Shown: positions 45,312 through 57,268 of the stretch, in pieces
Numbering within the stretch: the stretch's first letter is position 1
Layout of the letters: each line of letters opens with the position of its first letter
Assembly: GCA_963921425.1 (NCBI GenBank)
Contig: OY992832.1
Coordinates: 14,420,835-14,484,834 of the forward strand
Reading direction: 5' to 3'
DNA from: Dryas octopetala
Taxonomy: Eukaryota; Streptophyta; Magnoliopsida; Rosales; Rosaceae
DNA length: 64,000 nt
Notes under the pieces: model-generated
Database searches by the model: none
What the model saw: only the letters and a program-made list of their open reading frames with translations
Told to the model about the DNA's origin: nothing
Position numbers and translations under genes: made by a program

Positions 45312-45749
45312 ATTATAATATGTATTTATTACAACGGAAACCGTTATCCGGCGGAGATGGTATTAACAAACCCGACCTAAAGACGTTTATCTAGCGGAGA
45401 TGGTATTAACAAATCCGGCCCAATCCCACTCCGTTCCCATCCTAAGAAGGATTGGACCTTCGCCACTCACCTCCATAGCATTTAAGTAACAGAGTAGGAG
45501 AATGGACTAGCTCTCAAGTCACCATCTCTTTCCAGACCAGACATTAGTCCAGGGTCCATTGCTTTACTCTTTTCATTCTTCACTCACTTTTGTTCCATAA
45601 ATGGAAGTTTGAACCATCAAACCTATCACGTAAGCACATGTTAACAAGCAAAGGGAAACATTTTTAAATCCCATTTCACAGTACACACACACACGAGAAA
45701 GATAAAAAATAAAATCTACCATTTTCTTGGGTTTAATCTTTAGCTTTTG
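45312..45749. other. Promoter-like spacer before the PMD 5' stub
   Basis: From about 45530 (CAGACCAGACATTAGTCCA) to the stub at 45750 it parallels the upstream region of pseudogene 3 at 52310-52740. Examples are CAGTACACA and CTACCATTTTCTTGGGTTTAATC in both. This is the leftover promoter of a lost copy. Confidence 0.6.
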
Positions 45750-45823
45750 ATGACGGAGCGGACACCATGATTGAAGATAGGGAAGAGGGCATGGTTTCAC
45801 CAACTGATGGAAACCCATTTCTC
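45750..45823 (+). pseudogene. Isolated 5' end of a PMD gene
   Basis: ATGACGGAG-CGGACACCATG corresponds to the start of the array genes with a short deletion that stops the frame at once. Homology (GAAGAGGGCATGGTTTCACC, AACTGATGGAAACCCATTTCTC) ends abruptly at 45823. Everything downstream of codon 30 or so is missing. Confidence 0.85.
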
Positions 45824-45885
45824 TAACACCACTAGCCACACTCAGTTAAGTGGTTAATTACGGATCCGGATTCTCTCCTAAGCTA

Positions 45886-46133
45886 CTTAATCTCTCAATT
45901 TATTTAAGTTTTTAATTATAAAGCACCATGTGTCCATTATAGGATCCAACGATTTATAATAATTTTTAGATTTTCTTTTTCCATTTTTTTATGGAAAATG
46001 TTGTCTCCTTCCTTATTTGCCACTGCACTCTCATCTCCTTCTTCATCTCGTCATCTGTAACACCTCTCTCTTAAATCTAAATGTTCATATGAGATTCAAA
46101 CAATGGAAAACTAATGAACTAATGATTTAATCT

Positions 46134-46178
<45 letters not shown>

Positions 46179-46567
46179 TTAGACTTTTGTTGAATGGCGA
46201 TTAAAATTTCTTTGAGTTTTTTTCTTCATCTAATTAACCCATGTCGAAGAGTAACATTAAAAAGTGAAAAATCATAACGTGATAAAGAACCCAGTTTTGA
46301 AAGGTTAAAGATTTTCCCCAATCTTTTTCATGATCTCTTGGAGTGCTTCAGCCACCTCTCTTTGAGTTAACTATCGTAGCCAAGGTTCTGTGTAGGGGAC
46401 GGAATCATGGGAAAAAAGAAGAAGTTCCAGAGCCATTATACTTTTTTTTTTTTTTTCAAGTTATACAAGTTAAATGAGTGACAAATACCTAATTTCATTG
46501 TGAACTACATGATTTTATAATGGACACATGTTATTTTATAATTAAAAGTTTGGATAGATTAAGAGAT
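45886..46567. mobile_element. Inverted-repeat element (MITE-like) next to the PMD stub
   Basis: CTTAATCTCTCAATTTATTT and AATTATAAAGCACCATGTGT at 45886-45930 appear inverted at 46513-46567 as ACACATGTTATTTTATAATT and GGATAGATTAAGAGAT. The arms are about 55 bases and imperfect, and the interior is noncoding with a (CT)n tract at 46139-46178. I could not fix the ends or a target duplication. Confidence 0.55.
46139..46178. repeat. (CT)n microsatellite
   Basis: About 19 uninterrupted CT units inside the inverted-repeat element. Confidence 0.95.
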
Positions 46568-46579
46568 GAATGGCAAATT

Positions 46580-47637
46580 TGACGGTGCGTTTAGAAGGCT
46601 TAAAAACCCTTTCAAATAGTCAAAAGCATTTTTTCTTATGTTTAGCAAAAATAAAAAGCGCTATTGAGTTTTAAAAGCACTTGGAAGCGCTTCCGGGTAA
46701 AGCACCTGGTAGATGCTTCCTTAGGAAGCGATTCCAAATATATTAATAAGAAATACTTGAATTTTTTTTAAAAAAATCTATGCATTTCTAACAAAAGTGC
46801 TTTTAGTGAAAGCGATACTGAGCAAAAGTGCTTTCTACAAAAGCACTCCCAAAGCTTAGAAGAGGATCCAAACCTGTTAATTACTTATATTTAAAAAATA
46901 TAATTTTTTTTTCAAAAATTAATTAATTGATGAAACATAAGAATTATTTTGGAGAAACATCCAAATATACAACAAAAAAGCCAATTAACACGTGCATACG
47001 TGCCAAGAAACTAGTTATATTTATAATGCATGGTTAACATTTAATAAAAGAAATAGATCATCGGATCATACAAATATTACCTTGTTTAATTAAAGATCAT
47101 GTCTTGTTTAAATTTTTTTTAAAAAAAAATATCTTATTTATATTAAATACATTCGTGATAGATAAATTTTGTTTTTTTATTAAAAATATTATGCATGGGT
47201 ACTAATATGGATAAATCTTCTATGGTACACGCGCCACTGAAGACTCACTCGTACTAATATGGACGACCATGTCTCAAACACAAATGCCTCAATACCCAAG
47301 CCATTATTTGCCTATAGCAACTATGAAAGTCTAGGAGGTGGCATGATTGTACCTTCGCCACTGACCCTCCTGGACATGAGAGTAAGCGCTCAAGTAGTCC
47401 AAGTCATCATCTCTCTAGGACCAGACATTATCTTCTTAGTGCTTACCCTTTTCAATTTTCACCTACTTTTGTCTTATATATGGAAGTTTAAAAAGAAAAG
47501 GAAACATTCTCAAAATTTCACCTACTTTTATCCATATATGGATTTTAATTAACAAGAAAAGGAAACATTCTCAAATCCATTTGGGTACAAAGCCCCTTTT
47601 CGCTTTCCCCGAAACCCCAAAAGCCAACACAGACGCA

Positions 47638-47695
<58 letters not shown>

Positions 47696-47741
47696 TGGCA
47701 GCTCCAGTTCTCCTGTGTTTAATCTTCACCCTTCTCTTCTG
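46580..47741. other. Spacer and 5' leader of PMD gene 2
   Basis: The stretch 46585-46880 has many AAGTGCTTTT/AAAAGCAC words and loosely inverted ends, and may be an old MITE. At 47040-47345 the sequence corresponds to the region upstream of gene 1 (shared GACGACCATGTCTC, ATTATTTGCCT and GTCTAGGAGGTGG). A (CT)n tract of about 52 bases (47641-47692) lies in the probable leader. Confidence 0.5.
47641..47692. repeat. (CT)n microsatellite in the leader of PMD gene 2
   Basis: About 26 CT units ending 50 bases upstream of the start codon. Absent from the leaders of genes 1 and 4, which have only short CTCT runs. Confidence 0.95.
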
Positions 47742-49793
47742 ATGACGATGGAGAGTCCACCAGACACCATGGTCGAAGAGATGGAAGAGATCATGATTCC
47801 ACCAACTGGTGGAGACCTATTTCTGAAAAAAGCATACTTTCTGAAACCTATTGTGCCTTCCTACTTTCTGGAACCTCCTTTTAAGCTCCCTGACTCTTTC
47901 TCCTCCATCCCTTCACATTTTGAGCCACGACAGTGGCCTCTGAAGGTTGAATTCCGTGGATGGCGAAAGAGCCAACAGGAATGGAAGACATGGGTCGAAG
48001 AAATGGCTTCTATTCACCAATCCACATGGAAAAATGCTGGTATTTATGAAGCCATTTTGAACTCCACGTACCAAATAAAAAAAACCGATTTGGTATATGG
48101 GTTTGCGGAGAAATGGTGTCATGAGACCAATACGTTCATTTTCCCTTGGGGTGAAGCCACGATAACATTGGAGGATGTGATGGTTTTGGGAGGTTACTCA
48201 GTTTTGGGTGACTCAGTTTTGACTCCTCTTGAAAGCGAAGAACTGCAAGAAATAAAAGAGAAATTAAATGATGTTCGACGAGAAATGAACAAGAGTACCA
48301 GTAAGAAACCCACCCAAAGCTTATGGCTGAAGAAGTTCATGAACAGTGGGACGGCATTCAATCACGAAGCCTTTCTTGCCTTTTGGTTGTCGAGGTATGT
48401 TTTCATTGGTGCTCGTGAAGCGATAGATTTGTGTGTTCTGTCCATTGCAATTCATTTAGCTAGGGGGACCCGGATTGCACTTGCACCGGCTGTTCTTGCT
48501 AGCATTTATAAAGATTTGAGTTTGTTGAAAAGTGAAATTGTAAATTCAAGCAAATTGAATATTGATGATGATGACTTAAAACTCACCCTTAAGTCACCAT
48601 TGCAATTGGTTCAAGTTTGGGCATGGGAAAGATTCTTGGAACTTAGTCCAAAGCCCAATGTTATCAATTCCGGTCAGCCAAGATTGGCTCGATGGGATAA
48701 AGTAAATGGTGTGGCAGTTGAAAACTTGAGGATGGTTTTAAACTCAGCTGGAGATGATTTTAAGTGGCGTCCTTATTCCTTGCCTATTCATAAGAATGAG
48801 AATAGGAATTTTCCTAAATACTACCCTGAAGAGGAAATGTGGGTAGTGGTTGATTCTGTTCTAGATGATGAACTACAGTCATTTGCCAGATGCCTGAAGG
48901 TGAGTGAGCTGATTGGACTTGATGGTAATATCCAGCAGTACCTTCCGCATAGAGTGGCACTGCAGTTTGGATTTGATCAAGACCATCCGTGCTTTGTTGC
49001 TCGATCCAATCACAGTTCGGATATTGTCTGGCAGCATTACATCAAGGGAATTAAAAATGTAGAATTGTACATTCCTCCCAGGCTTTCTGAGGCAGATGTT
49101 AGCCCAAAGTACTTAGAGTGGTGGAAGGAATCAATGTCAGATCTCAATGACACAAGTGAAGCTGCTATGGAAGTATCTACACTACGTATACCGTGGGACC
49201 AACCTCTTGCACCTCCTGGCTTTCCTCCAAAGAAAGCTGTAGATGGTTCAAAAGAAAGGAACAAGATTGATGATGCTACCATTACCTCTGTTTCTTCTCC
49301 AAACAATTCAGAAAAAGAAGTGCATGTGTCAAAAGGAAGGAGTGAAGGTAATCATTCCCTTGTTCCTCCAACAAGGGAAGCTGGAGATCCTACGGATGAG
49401 GATAGACTAACTATATCACAACTATCACTACCAAGGGACCACCTTCCTGTACCTCCTGGCTTTCCTCCTAAGAAAGCTGTAAAGGGTTCAAAATTAGGTC
49501 AAGTTCAAAATTTGGCATCTTCGATTGCAGAAGAAAGTGATGTTAATGCTATGAAGTCAGAGAGGTTGGAGAAAGAGGTTATGTTGAGTGAAGAGTTGGT
49601 TGGAGGGTCTAAGAGAAACCAGAAAAATTCAGTGGAGAGTAATGCAGGAAGTTCAGGAAATGGCATGGCAGGTAATGATTATGCTAACTTTAAGCCATTA
49701 GATGGGAAGAATTCAGAGCTTCAAGGTAGGTCTAGAAGGCTTCAAAGTGGGTTTGACCAGTTAAACCAAACACGTGCGGCTAGGAATAGCTAA
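47742..49793 (+). CDS. Plant mobile domain protein, array gene 2
   Basis: An intronless frame of 683 residues from MTMESPPDTMVEEMEE. The frame is open nine codons further upstream, but the start is set by alignment with genes 1 and 4. It has the same layout as gene 1: PMD (WPLKVEFRGWRKSQQEWKTWV, FPWGEATITLEDVMVLGGYS, VQVWAWERFLELSPKPN, YLPHRVALQFGFDQDHP), then linker and C-terminal coiled coil. The linker is unusual. The motif PPGFPPKKAV occurs twice, at about residues 490 and 569. The second copy (49430-49493) replaces a segment found in genes 1 and 4 (around KKVQIRQDADSEKL in gene 1). The frame is preserved, so the change may be tolerated. Function in the plant is unknown, as for gene 1. 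Confidence 0.9.
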   Translation: MTMESPPDTMVEEMEEIMIPPTGGDLFLKKAYFLKPIVPSYFLEPPFKLPDSFSSIPSHFEPRQWPLKVEFRGWRKSQQEWKTWVEEMASIHQSTWKNAGIYEAILNSTYQIKKTDLVYGFAEKWCHETNTFIFPWGEATITLEDVMVLGGYSVLGDSVLTPLESEELQEIKEKLNDVRREMNKSTSKKPTQSLWLKKFMNSGTAFNHEAFLAFWLSRYVFIGAREAIDLCVLSIAIHLARGTRIALAPAVLASIYKDLSLLKSEIVNSSKLNIDDDDLKLTLKSPLQLVQVWAWERFLELSPKPNVINSGQPRLARWDKVNGVAVENLRMVLNSAGDDFKWRPYSLPIHKNENRNFPKYYPEEEMWVVVDSVLDDELQSFARCLKVSELIGLDGNIQQYLPHRVALQFGFDQDHPCFVARSNHSSDIVWQHYIKGIKNVELYIPPRLSEADVSPKYLEWWKESMSDLNDTSEAAMEVSTLRIPWDQPLAPPGFPPKKAVDGSKERNKIDDATITSVSSPNNSEKEVHVSKGRSEGNHSLVPPTREAGDPTDEDRLTISQLSLPRDHLPVPPGFPPKKAVKGSKLGQVQNLASSIAEESDVNAMKSERLEKEVMLSEELVGGSKRNQKNSVESNAGSSGNGMAGNDYANFKPLDGKNSELQGRSRRLQSGFDQLNQTRAARNS

Positions 49794-49954
49794 TGAAAGA
49801 AAGCTCGATCTATCTCCTCTTAGTTGGTATGTCTAAAACCTTATCACTATTGCTGTAACTTTGTTTCGATATCAGTGATAACTGATAACTTCTTTTCTTC
49901 AGACCAAAAAAAAAAAAAAGATAACTTCTTTTTTTGTCCTTCATTAATAGTATT

Positions 49955-50055
49955 GGGTAGTCTACGAAAATAGCACTTATCAATTAACATTCTCAGAAAT
50001 GGATATATATTCTTGAAAATCACTTATCAAAAGGTGCTATTTTAGTAAATTTCCC
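49955..50055. mobile_element. Foldback MITE, copy behind PMD gene 2
   Basis: Same element as at 42562-42651: CTACGAAAATAGCACTTATC on the left, GGTGCTATTTTAGTAAATTT on the right. Confidence 0.7.
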
Positions 50056-50574
50056 ATTTAAATTAACTTGCAGAATTCGAATCAAAAGTAAATCTTTCCA
50101 TCCATCTATATATATATATATATATCATGTGTTGTATGATATATTTGATCGACTTGATTTTTCTCTACTTGTCATGTGTTATATGATACATTCTGTTTGT
50201 TTGTTGTCTGAAGGAGTAGGTTGAACATACAAACTTGAATTTAATTTAATTTTTTTTAACAAAACAGTCACTCTTTTATTGGAATGAAAAACTCAACATT
50301 CTAAAAACTTCGAATCATCTATATCACTCCTATCGTTAATTACATGTTCAAATCATCATGTATAAAATCAGGGTTATAAATTGCATGTCATAAATCTTTA
50401 CTATTTGTGTTCTTCCTGGGTAATTGACTTTTCTATACTACAAACTTTTGCAGGCTGATACCTGAAAAATTTGAGCTAAGAGGGAATCAAGCTAGGCATG
50501 CTGGATCTTTAGTTGGAGCATTCGATTTGTGCCTCTTTGCTTGCTTTTAGGCCTTCCTTGGTGAAAAGAAAGCA

Positions 50575-51205
50575 TTACTACAAATAATTACATACAAGTA
50601 CACAAGTGTTCTATCTTTCTTAATTAATTAAGGAACTATGGGAGGGTCGTTAAGGAGGAGTGTTCCCTAAATTTGATAGGATCGATATGTAGTTTTTCTT
50701 TTTTGGGAGCTAAGATATCCTTGAACGATGTAAGAAATGTTTGTGTTGCTTTCAATGAAATGTATTTGATTAATGTGTTCATCTGAATCTTGTACTTTCT
50801 TACAATTGTAGGAAAAGTGAAACTTAACAGTCAATGGTTTTTAATAAAAACCAATGTCGTCTAGCTATTATAACATTATCTAATTAAAAACTGATGTCCA
50901 AAACAAATACAAATATCATTATTATTAAAATTTGTGATGTCTGAGCAGTTATTAAAGATCAGTTTATACTTTTATGACGAATTATGACAAGATACTGAAG
51001 TCAAAGTGCATTTTTATTATCTTTACAACTTTACATGTAATCTGATGTTGTATTTTAGAAATTGATGATGTGGTAAATACTTTAGATACCAGCTTATATA
51101 TAGATGTCTATTCTATGACATTAGATATTATTGAGCAAGAAATCAGTTTTTCTGTACATAGACATCAACTTTTGTCTAATGTCTATCAACGTTTTTGTAA
51201 TAGTG
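50575..51205. mobile_element. Possible CACTA-like non-autonomous relic
   Basis: The right edge reads TTTTTGTAATAGTG, whose reverse complement CACTATTACAAAAA fits a CACTA terminus. It lies exactly where homology with 44180 resumes (GTACATGAAGC). Subterminal words related to GATGTCTA recur in both directions. I did not find a convincing left terminus. Confidence 0.35.
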
Positions 51206-52096
51206 TACATGAAGCTTGACAGTTCTAAAAAAGAGCTACTGTCAATCAGTCGACGCTGTAAATTCGTAAAAAATATAAAATGCATTAATCACTCTAGATG
51301 ATTTTAATTCCCTTAACTATATATGCATGGAAAATGGTATGAAATTATGGATCATGTCTCATACACAAATGCCCCAAGTCATTATTTGCCTATTTCAATT
51401 AACTATGAAAGCCTCAGCGCGCAACACGATGTACTTCTTTAACCATATATACCTGTTTAATTTAATAAATATATTTTCATAATTTTATATTTTAACTTTT
51501 GAAATATAGTATAATGTGTGTTATAAACGTTCTAACCAATAAAAAACACAATAAATCTAAAAGAGGAATAAAGTCACAAAAGAAATTACTAGTTTTTTTT
51601 AGACTTCTCTATAAATTATTTTATCCATATACGTTATGATCGTCAACCAATATTATAACTAGACCTAGTTAAATTTTATTGGAATTGGAAGAAACAAATT
51701 AAAATTTATTGTAAATTTTTTTTTGTTTCCAAAGTAACTCGTGACGACTACTTGTTACATGCATTATTGCAACATCACCAAATGAAGGCGAAAATCATTG
51801 TGCATAGAGTATTAATGAAAGGAGTGGAACAAAGTGTCGCTTCAGATTACATGTGGATTGAAAATCTTAAAAACCCATGGGTTCCTAATTTTAAAGGAAT
51901 TCCTGCCAAGATTATGAATCTTGTCGTAGGTGCGTTTGCATGAGCGTCGGGGACTCGAGGCCGTCAACCAACACTATTATGATGTGAACCCTTAGGAGCA
52001 TTAATTTCATCCATGCATACTTTTTTTTTTTGTCTAAATATATCATACATGGAAAAACTTATTTATCCCTATGTTGTAGTGATTTAGCATTCCTTG

Positions 52097-52098
<2 letters not shown>

Positions 52099-52130
<32 letters not shown>
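52099..52130. repeat. (GA)n microsatellite
   Basis: About 16 GA units, then interrupted GAGA sequence to 52165. Confidence 0.9.
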
Positions 52131-52131
<1 letters not shown>

Positions 52132-52740
52132 AAAGAGAGTGAGAGAAGAGAGAAAGCCAATGAGAGAGGGTGAAGATACCATGTAGTATCACATGGGGGA
52201 TAAGTAAATTATTCTCTATCATATATATTATATTATGTTTTAGATTGATTTTAACATAATTCTAATTTGAATAAATTTTTTTTTTTATTTAGAAAGGTGA
52301 CCCTCCATAATCTTTCCAGATCAGACATTAGTCCATAGTCCATGTCAAACCTTTTACGTAAAGACATCTTAACGAAAAATTATAGGATATAACCGAATAC
52401 CGCTATGTGTTATAACCAATACAACGTGTAAAGATATTATTGGACGTATCATGTATTTATATTAGTAGGGTATAATATTAATAACATCCACTCATATTTT
52501 AACACATAAACCAATTATACCACGTGTCAATATATCGATTATACAAAATAATTTCTCCATGATAACAAGCAAAATAAAACATTTTAAAATCCCATTTCAC
52601 AGTACACAGCATAAGCTGCATAACACCCTTTTTGCTTTCCCCTAAACCCAAATAGGCCAAAACACACACACTCTCTCTAGTTTGAAGGAAAGATAAAATA
52701 CAAAATCTACCATTTTCTTGGGTTTAATCTTCAGCTTCTG

Positions 52741-54713
52741 ATGATGGAGAGTCCACCGGACACCATGGTTGAAGAGAGGGAAGAGGTCATGGTTTCACCA
52801 ACTGGTGGAAACCCATTTCTCAAAAGAGCCTACTTTCTGAAACCCATGGTGCCTTCCTCCATTGATAAACCTTTTTTGGAGCTCCCTGACTCATTCTTTT
52901 CCCTCCCATCCGATTTTAAACCAAGACAATGGCCTTTGAATGGAAAAAAGCTGGTATATATGAAGCCATCTTGAATTCCACCTACCAAATAAATAAAAAC
53001 GATTGGGTATATGGGTTTGCTGAGAAATGGTGTCCTGACACCAATACCTTCATTTTCCCTTGGGGTGAAGCAACAATCACATTGGAGGATGTTATGGTTT
53101 TAGGAGGTTACTCGGTTTTGGGTAAATCTGTTTTCACTCCTCTTGAAAGCAAAGAACTGGAAGACATAGAAGAGAAATTGAATGAGGGGCGAAGAGTAAT
53201 TATCAGTAGTACTTGTAGGAGTGCTAAAACAGGCTCATGATTGGAGAAGTTCATAAACAGCGGGGACGAATTCGAGCACGAAGCATTTCTTGCCTTTTGG
53301 TTGTCGAGGTATGTTTTCCGTAATGATAACGTAGTACACAGGCGTTTTTTATCCATTGCAATTCATTTAGCTAGGGGGACCCGAAGTGCGCTTGCTCCGG
53401 CTGTTCTTGCTAGCATTCATTTGAGTTCTTTTAAAAGGGCAATTGTAGATTCAAGCAAATTAAATATTGGTGGTGATGATTTAAAACTCAACCTTTGGTC
53501 ACCATTTCAATTTGTTCAAGTTTGGGCATTGGAAAGATTCTTGGAGCTTAAGCCAAAGCCCAATGTTATCAATTATGGCCAGCCAAGATTGGTTCGATGG
53601 GATAAAATAAAGGGTGTGAAAGTTGAAAATTTGAGGATGGTTTAGACTCAGCCGGAGATGGTTTTCAGTGGCGTCCTTATTCCATGCCTATTAAGAACTG
53701 GGATTTGCCTAAATACTATCCTAAAAAGGAAATGTGGCTATTGGTTGGTTCTTGTTTGAATGATGAATTGCTGTCATTTGTCAGATGCTTGAAGGTTAGT
53801 GAGTTAGCTGGGTTTGGTACTACCGAGCAGTACCTTCCGCATCGAGTAGCTATGCAATTTGGATTTTGATCAAGACCTTCCGTGTTTTGTTGCTCAATCC
53901 AATAACAGTTCGGATATAGTCAGGCAGCATTACATCAAGCAAATTAAAAATGTAGATTTGTATATTCCATCCAGGCTTTATGAGGCAGATGTTAGCACAA
54001 AATACATGGAGTGGTGGAAGGAATCAGTGTCAGGTCTCAAAGACACAAGTGAGGCTTCTATGCGAAAAAAGAAGAAAGCAAAGAAGATGGAAGGAACACT
54101 ACGAGGGCTAACCGCCCCCCTATACCTCCTGGTTTTCCTCCAAAGAAAGCAGTAGAGGGGTCAAAAAAAAGGAACAAGATTAATGCTGCCACCATTACTT
54201 GTGTTTCTTCTCCAAAGAATTCAGAAAAAAGTAGTGCATGTTTCGAAAGGAAGGAATACATGTAATCATTCCCTTGTTCCTCCAATATTTCCTCCCAAAT
54301 GTAATAGGATGGAAACTGGAGATTCGATGGATGAAGATAAACTAACTATATCAGAATTTTTAAAATATTGTAAGAATCATAAAGATGTTGTGATCAGACA
54401 AGGTGGTGACTGTGAGAAATTATCTGGTCAAGTTCCAAATTTGGCATCTTCAGTCGCAGAAGAGAGTGCTGTTAATACTATGATGTCAGAGAGATTGGAG
54501 AAAGAGGTTATGTCGAGTGAAGCTTTGATCGAAGGATCTAAGAGAAATCTGAAAAATGCAATGGAGAGTAATGCAGGAAGTCCAGGTAATGACACGGTAT
54601 GCAACATTGGCAGTGGATGTGCTAGCTGCAGCTGCAGCGCTCTTTATTTGAGAAATGGGATTCAGAGCTTAAAGATACGGTTCAAAGGATTGAAAGTGTG
54701 GTTGACGAGTTAA
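52741..54713 (+). pseudogene. Plant mobile domain pseudogene, array copy 3
   Basis: Starts MMESPPDTMVEEREEV and aligns along its whole length with genes 1, 2 and 4, but the frame is lost repeatedly. I see: an 82-base deletion at 52940/52941 (removing the EFRGW...WVDQMA region); a Trp-to-stop TGA at 53238-53240; a one-base deletion near 53643; a one-base insertion near 53862; and further shifts near 54100 and 54225. The C-terminus is of a different type from genes 1, 2 and 4 (NDTVCNIGSGCAS, then LKDTVQRIESVVDELKQ after frame correction) and shares this type with the loose tail at 60716. The promoter-side sequence is present, so it may still be transcribed. Confidence 0.92.
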
Positions 54714-54867
54714 AGCAAATTAATGGTTAGGAAACAAGTTTAGGGAAAAGCTAATGAAAGTAAGCCCTCCTCTTAGCTGGTACTTCTAAAACCTGGTTAT
54801 TATTACAGTAATTTTGCTTATCAGTGATAGATTATAGATACTTTCCTTTTCCTTCATTAATAATAGT

Positions 54868-54960
54868 GGGAAATTTACGAAAATAGCACTTATCAAACAT
54901 TCTCAGATTTGGACATTCTTGAAAATCACTTATCAAAAGGTTCTATTTCATAAATTTCCC
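54868..54960. mobile_element. Foldback MITE, most complete copy
   Basis: GGGAAATTTACGAAAATAGC at the left end and TCATAAATTTCCC at the right end. It is 93 bases, with terminal arms of about 20 plus an inner inverted ACTTATCAA/TTATCAAAAGG segment. Confidence 0.8.
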
Positions 54961-56847
54961 AATTATATACGCGAAATTCATAACAAAAGTAAATCTTTCC
55001 ATCCATCTATGTCATGTGTTATATGGTATATTTGACTTGATTTTTCTTTATTGCTTGCTGTTTAAATCTGGATTCTGTTTGTTTGCTGTCTGAAGGAGTA
55101 GGTTGAACAAACAAACTTGATTTTTTTTTTGGTTACAAAACAGCCACTCTTTAAGTGGAATGAAAAAATCAACATTCTAAAAACTTTGAATCACTGATCA
55201 CAAGTTAACAAGCAAGCAATTTTATGTTCATTTTCAGTTCTTGTTAAAAGATTTTTATTATAAGCAGTGCTATGATTATTCCCTAAGAAGCTAGTAAACT
55301 GATGTAAGAAATCTCACACTTAATACAAAACAATTGTGATCCCATAGCCCAAGGTAGATTGTGATCTATCTTATCAGAGAACCCTGTATACTGTAAAAGA
55401 ATATAGGGTGGAAATCTGATACGTACATAACCTTGTGAAGTATTTTGCAACGACGAAGTCATTAAGTTTCTACTTCTTGTATAAAATAAGTGTTATAAAT
55501 TGCATGTCATAAATCTTTACCACTTGTATTCTTCCTATCAGTATTTGCTATTAGACATTATTAACTTACCTTGTTTGAAGTCAACCTTCTTTCTTTTCAG
55601 TTTGCAGTTCAATTTTATTTCTGCTATTCAACATGATATCGACCTTCTCTTGAACTCATGACTTAATGGTTTTTGTTTTTATTTTTTCGTATATGCGGGG
55701 AAAGGAGTGGGCGAGAGTCAAACTCTGCTAATATCAGAAACTTGGTTTTTAGTATATATTCTATGGATTGCTTATAATGCAGATGGAATCTCTTGGTAAT
55801 TACCTAATTAACATGTTGATCGAAGCCTTGAACCTACATATGCAAATAGAGATTTGTAATTACAGTCTTACAGGACATTCTAACAATATGTGGTTTGTCA
55901 GCCAAAGAAGTTGGTTTCTTTTAATGGTCTCTGTTGTCCAGCAAATACATGCACTACGTTTAACATGCTGCACTTGCATCTCTGACCATGAAAACAGAAT
56001 TCATGAGTCCATTGATGATTGATCTTATATTTTTAGAACAATGCTATCAACTTGCTAGATATTCTGACATCCTATAAATATTGACCACCCTTGAATCCCA
56101 TAGGACTGACTGCATGGGATAGATCAATTTTGTACCTTTATTTGTGAGGACATGCATCTTTCAATCTCTTGATACTACTGCTTGTTGCAGTGTCAATGTC
56201 AATGAAATTCTTTTATGTTGGATGTTCAGAGAACTCAGTACGGCAAAGTGCCAAACCCCTTACAGCACAACTTTATGCTTTGATACATATTTTCTTACTT
56301 GCTTATGAGGCAATGAAATTGATTTCGAATCGGTTAGCGCCTGTTGGGAAAGTCTTAACCCTTTCCTGGAGTTGAATTAACCAGCTTGTTCTTTTTGGGG
56401 GTAAGATGAATTCATTTGTGTAAAGTCTATGCTGTGATATTACTGCTTGTTGCAGTATTCTTTTTCCCCTTTGGGTAAAGTCTATGCTTTCATATTATTG
56501 CCTCTTGCAGTGTTCTTTTGCCCTCAAGTTAAGAGTGATTCCAAGTGCACACAAGAATTTAACCCACTTAGCATCCGATAATCTTTCAAAATTTTATATA
56601 CTTGGTGTACAAAAAAAAAAAAAAAAGTCCAAAACTTGAAAGAAAGAAAAAAAAAGACAAAATAACTGGCCAGCTATTTGAGATGGGGACAATCTCATGA
56701 GGGGCTTCATTTTGAGTTACTTGGTGACTATCACACCAAAAACAAAAATTTAGTGACTTTAACGATCCGACTTAAAATTGATCAAGAAAATTAATTTTTA
56801 TGACTTAAAATTGCTCTATTAATATAGAGCTCAAGATTATAAGAGAG

Positions 56848-57268
56848 TAGAGCATCTCCAACAGCTTGTTATTTCCCCCTCCGTAGCATACTCCCTAGCT
56901 ATATTAGCTTATTTCTTCCCAAAATTATTTTTCAATAGATTAGCTATCTAGTAACTCCATTAGCTAATTTAGAATTTACTTTTTGGTTAGTTAAATTTTG
57001 GTGAGAGGAGAGAGAAAATAGCTATAGCCAAAGCAATCAATGGAAAGAATTTTTGAATTCTTTAAATGCAACAATACAAATCTACCTCTCATCAACGGAA
57101 AATTATATCAAATTTTAGAAAATAATAAAATATTAATGTTAGCTAAAATAGAGAACATTGTTAGGGTAAAATTTTTAAAAGTAGTTAGCCAAAATAGATT
57201 TCTAACTTTTTTTTCTTTCACAAATTTAGCTAGAATATAGGTAAGTTTGTTGGAGTTGCTAGCTCTAC
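56848..57268. mobile_element. Probable MITE (TAGAGCATCTCCAACAG type)
   Basis: The left end reads TAGAGCATCTCCAACAGC. The right end, reverse-complemented, reads TAGAGCTAGCAACTCCAACA. The 420-base interior is AT-rich and noncoding; a small frame at 57040-57240 is fortuitous. This style of terminus is common in plant MITEs. I cannot define the duplication or superfamily. Confidence 0.6.

Larger units (their letters stand above)
49794..52740. other. 3' flank of PMD gene 2 and upstream region of pseudogene 3
   Basis: The flank resembles that of gene 1 to about 50430, with the foldback MITE at 49955-50055, then departs. The part from 50570 to 51205 may be a CACTA-like relic (own entry). From 51205 to 52020 it matches 44180-44770 (shared ATGAAAGGAGTGGAACAAA, AAAGGAATTCCTG and CAACCAACACTATTAT). 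A (GA)n tract is at 52099-52130. A plus frame at 51752-51943 falls in this duplicated spacer and is not conserved. Confidence 0.55.

Noticed and set aside
46585..46880. A second MITE after the inverted-repeat element
   Set aside because: The words AAGTGCTTTT/AAAAGCAC repeat and the ends are loosely inverted (GTGCGTTTAG against GGTTTGGATCC), but I cannot define termini or a duplication.
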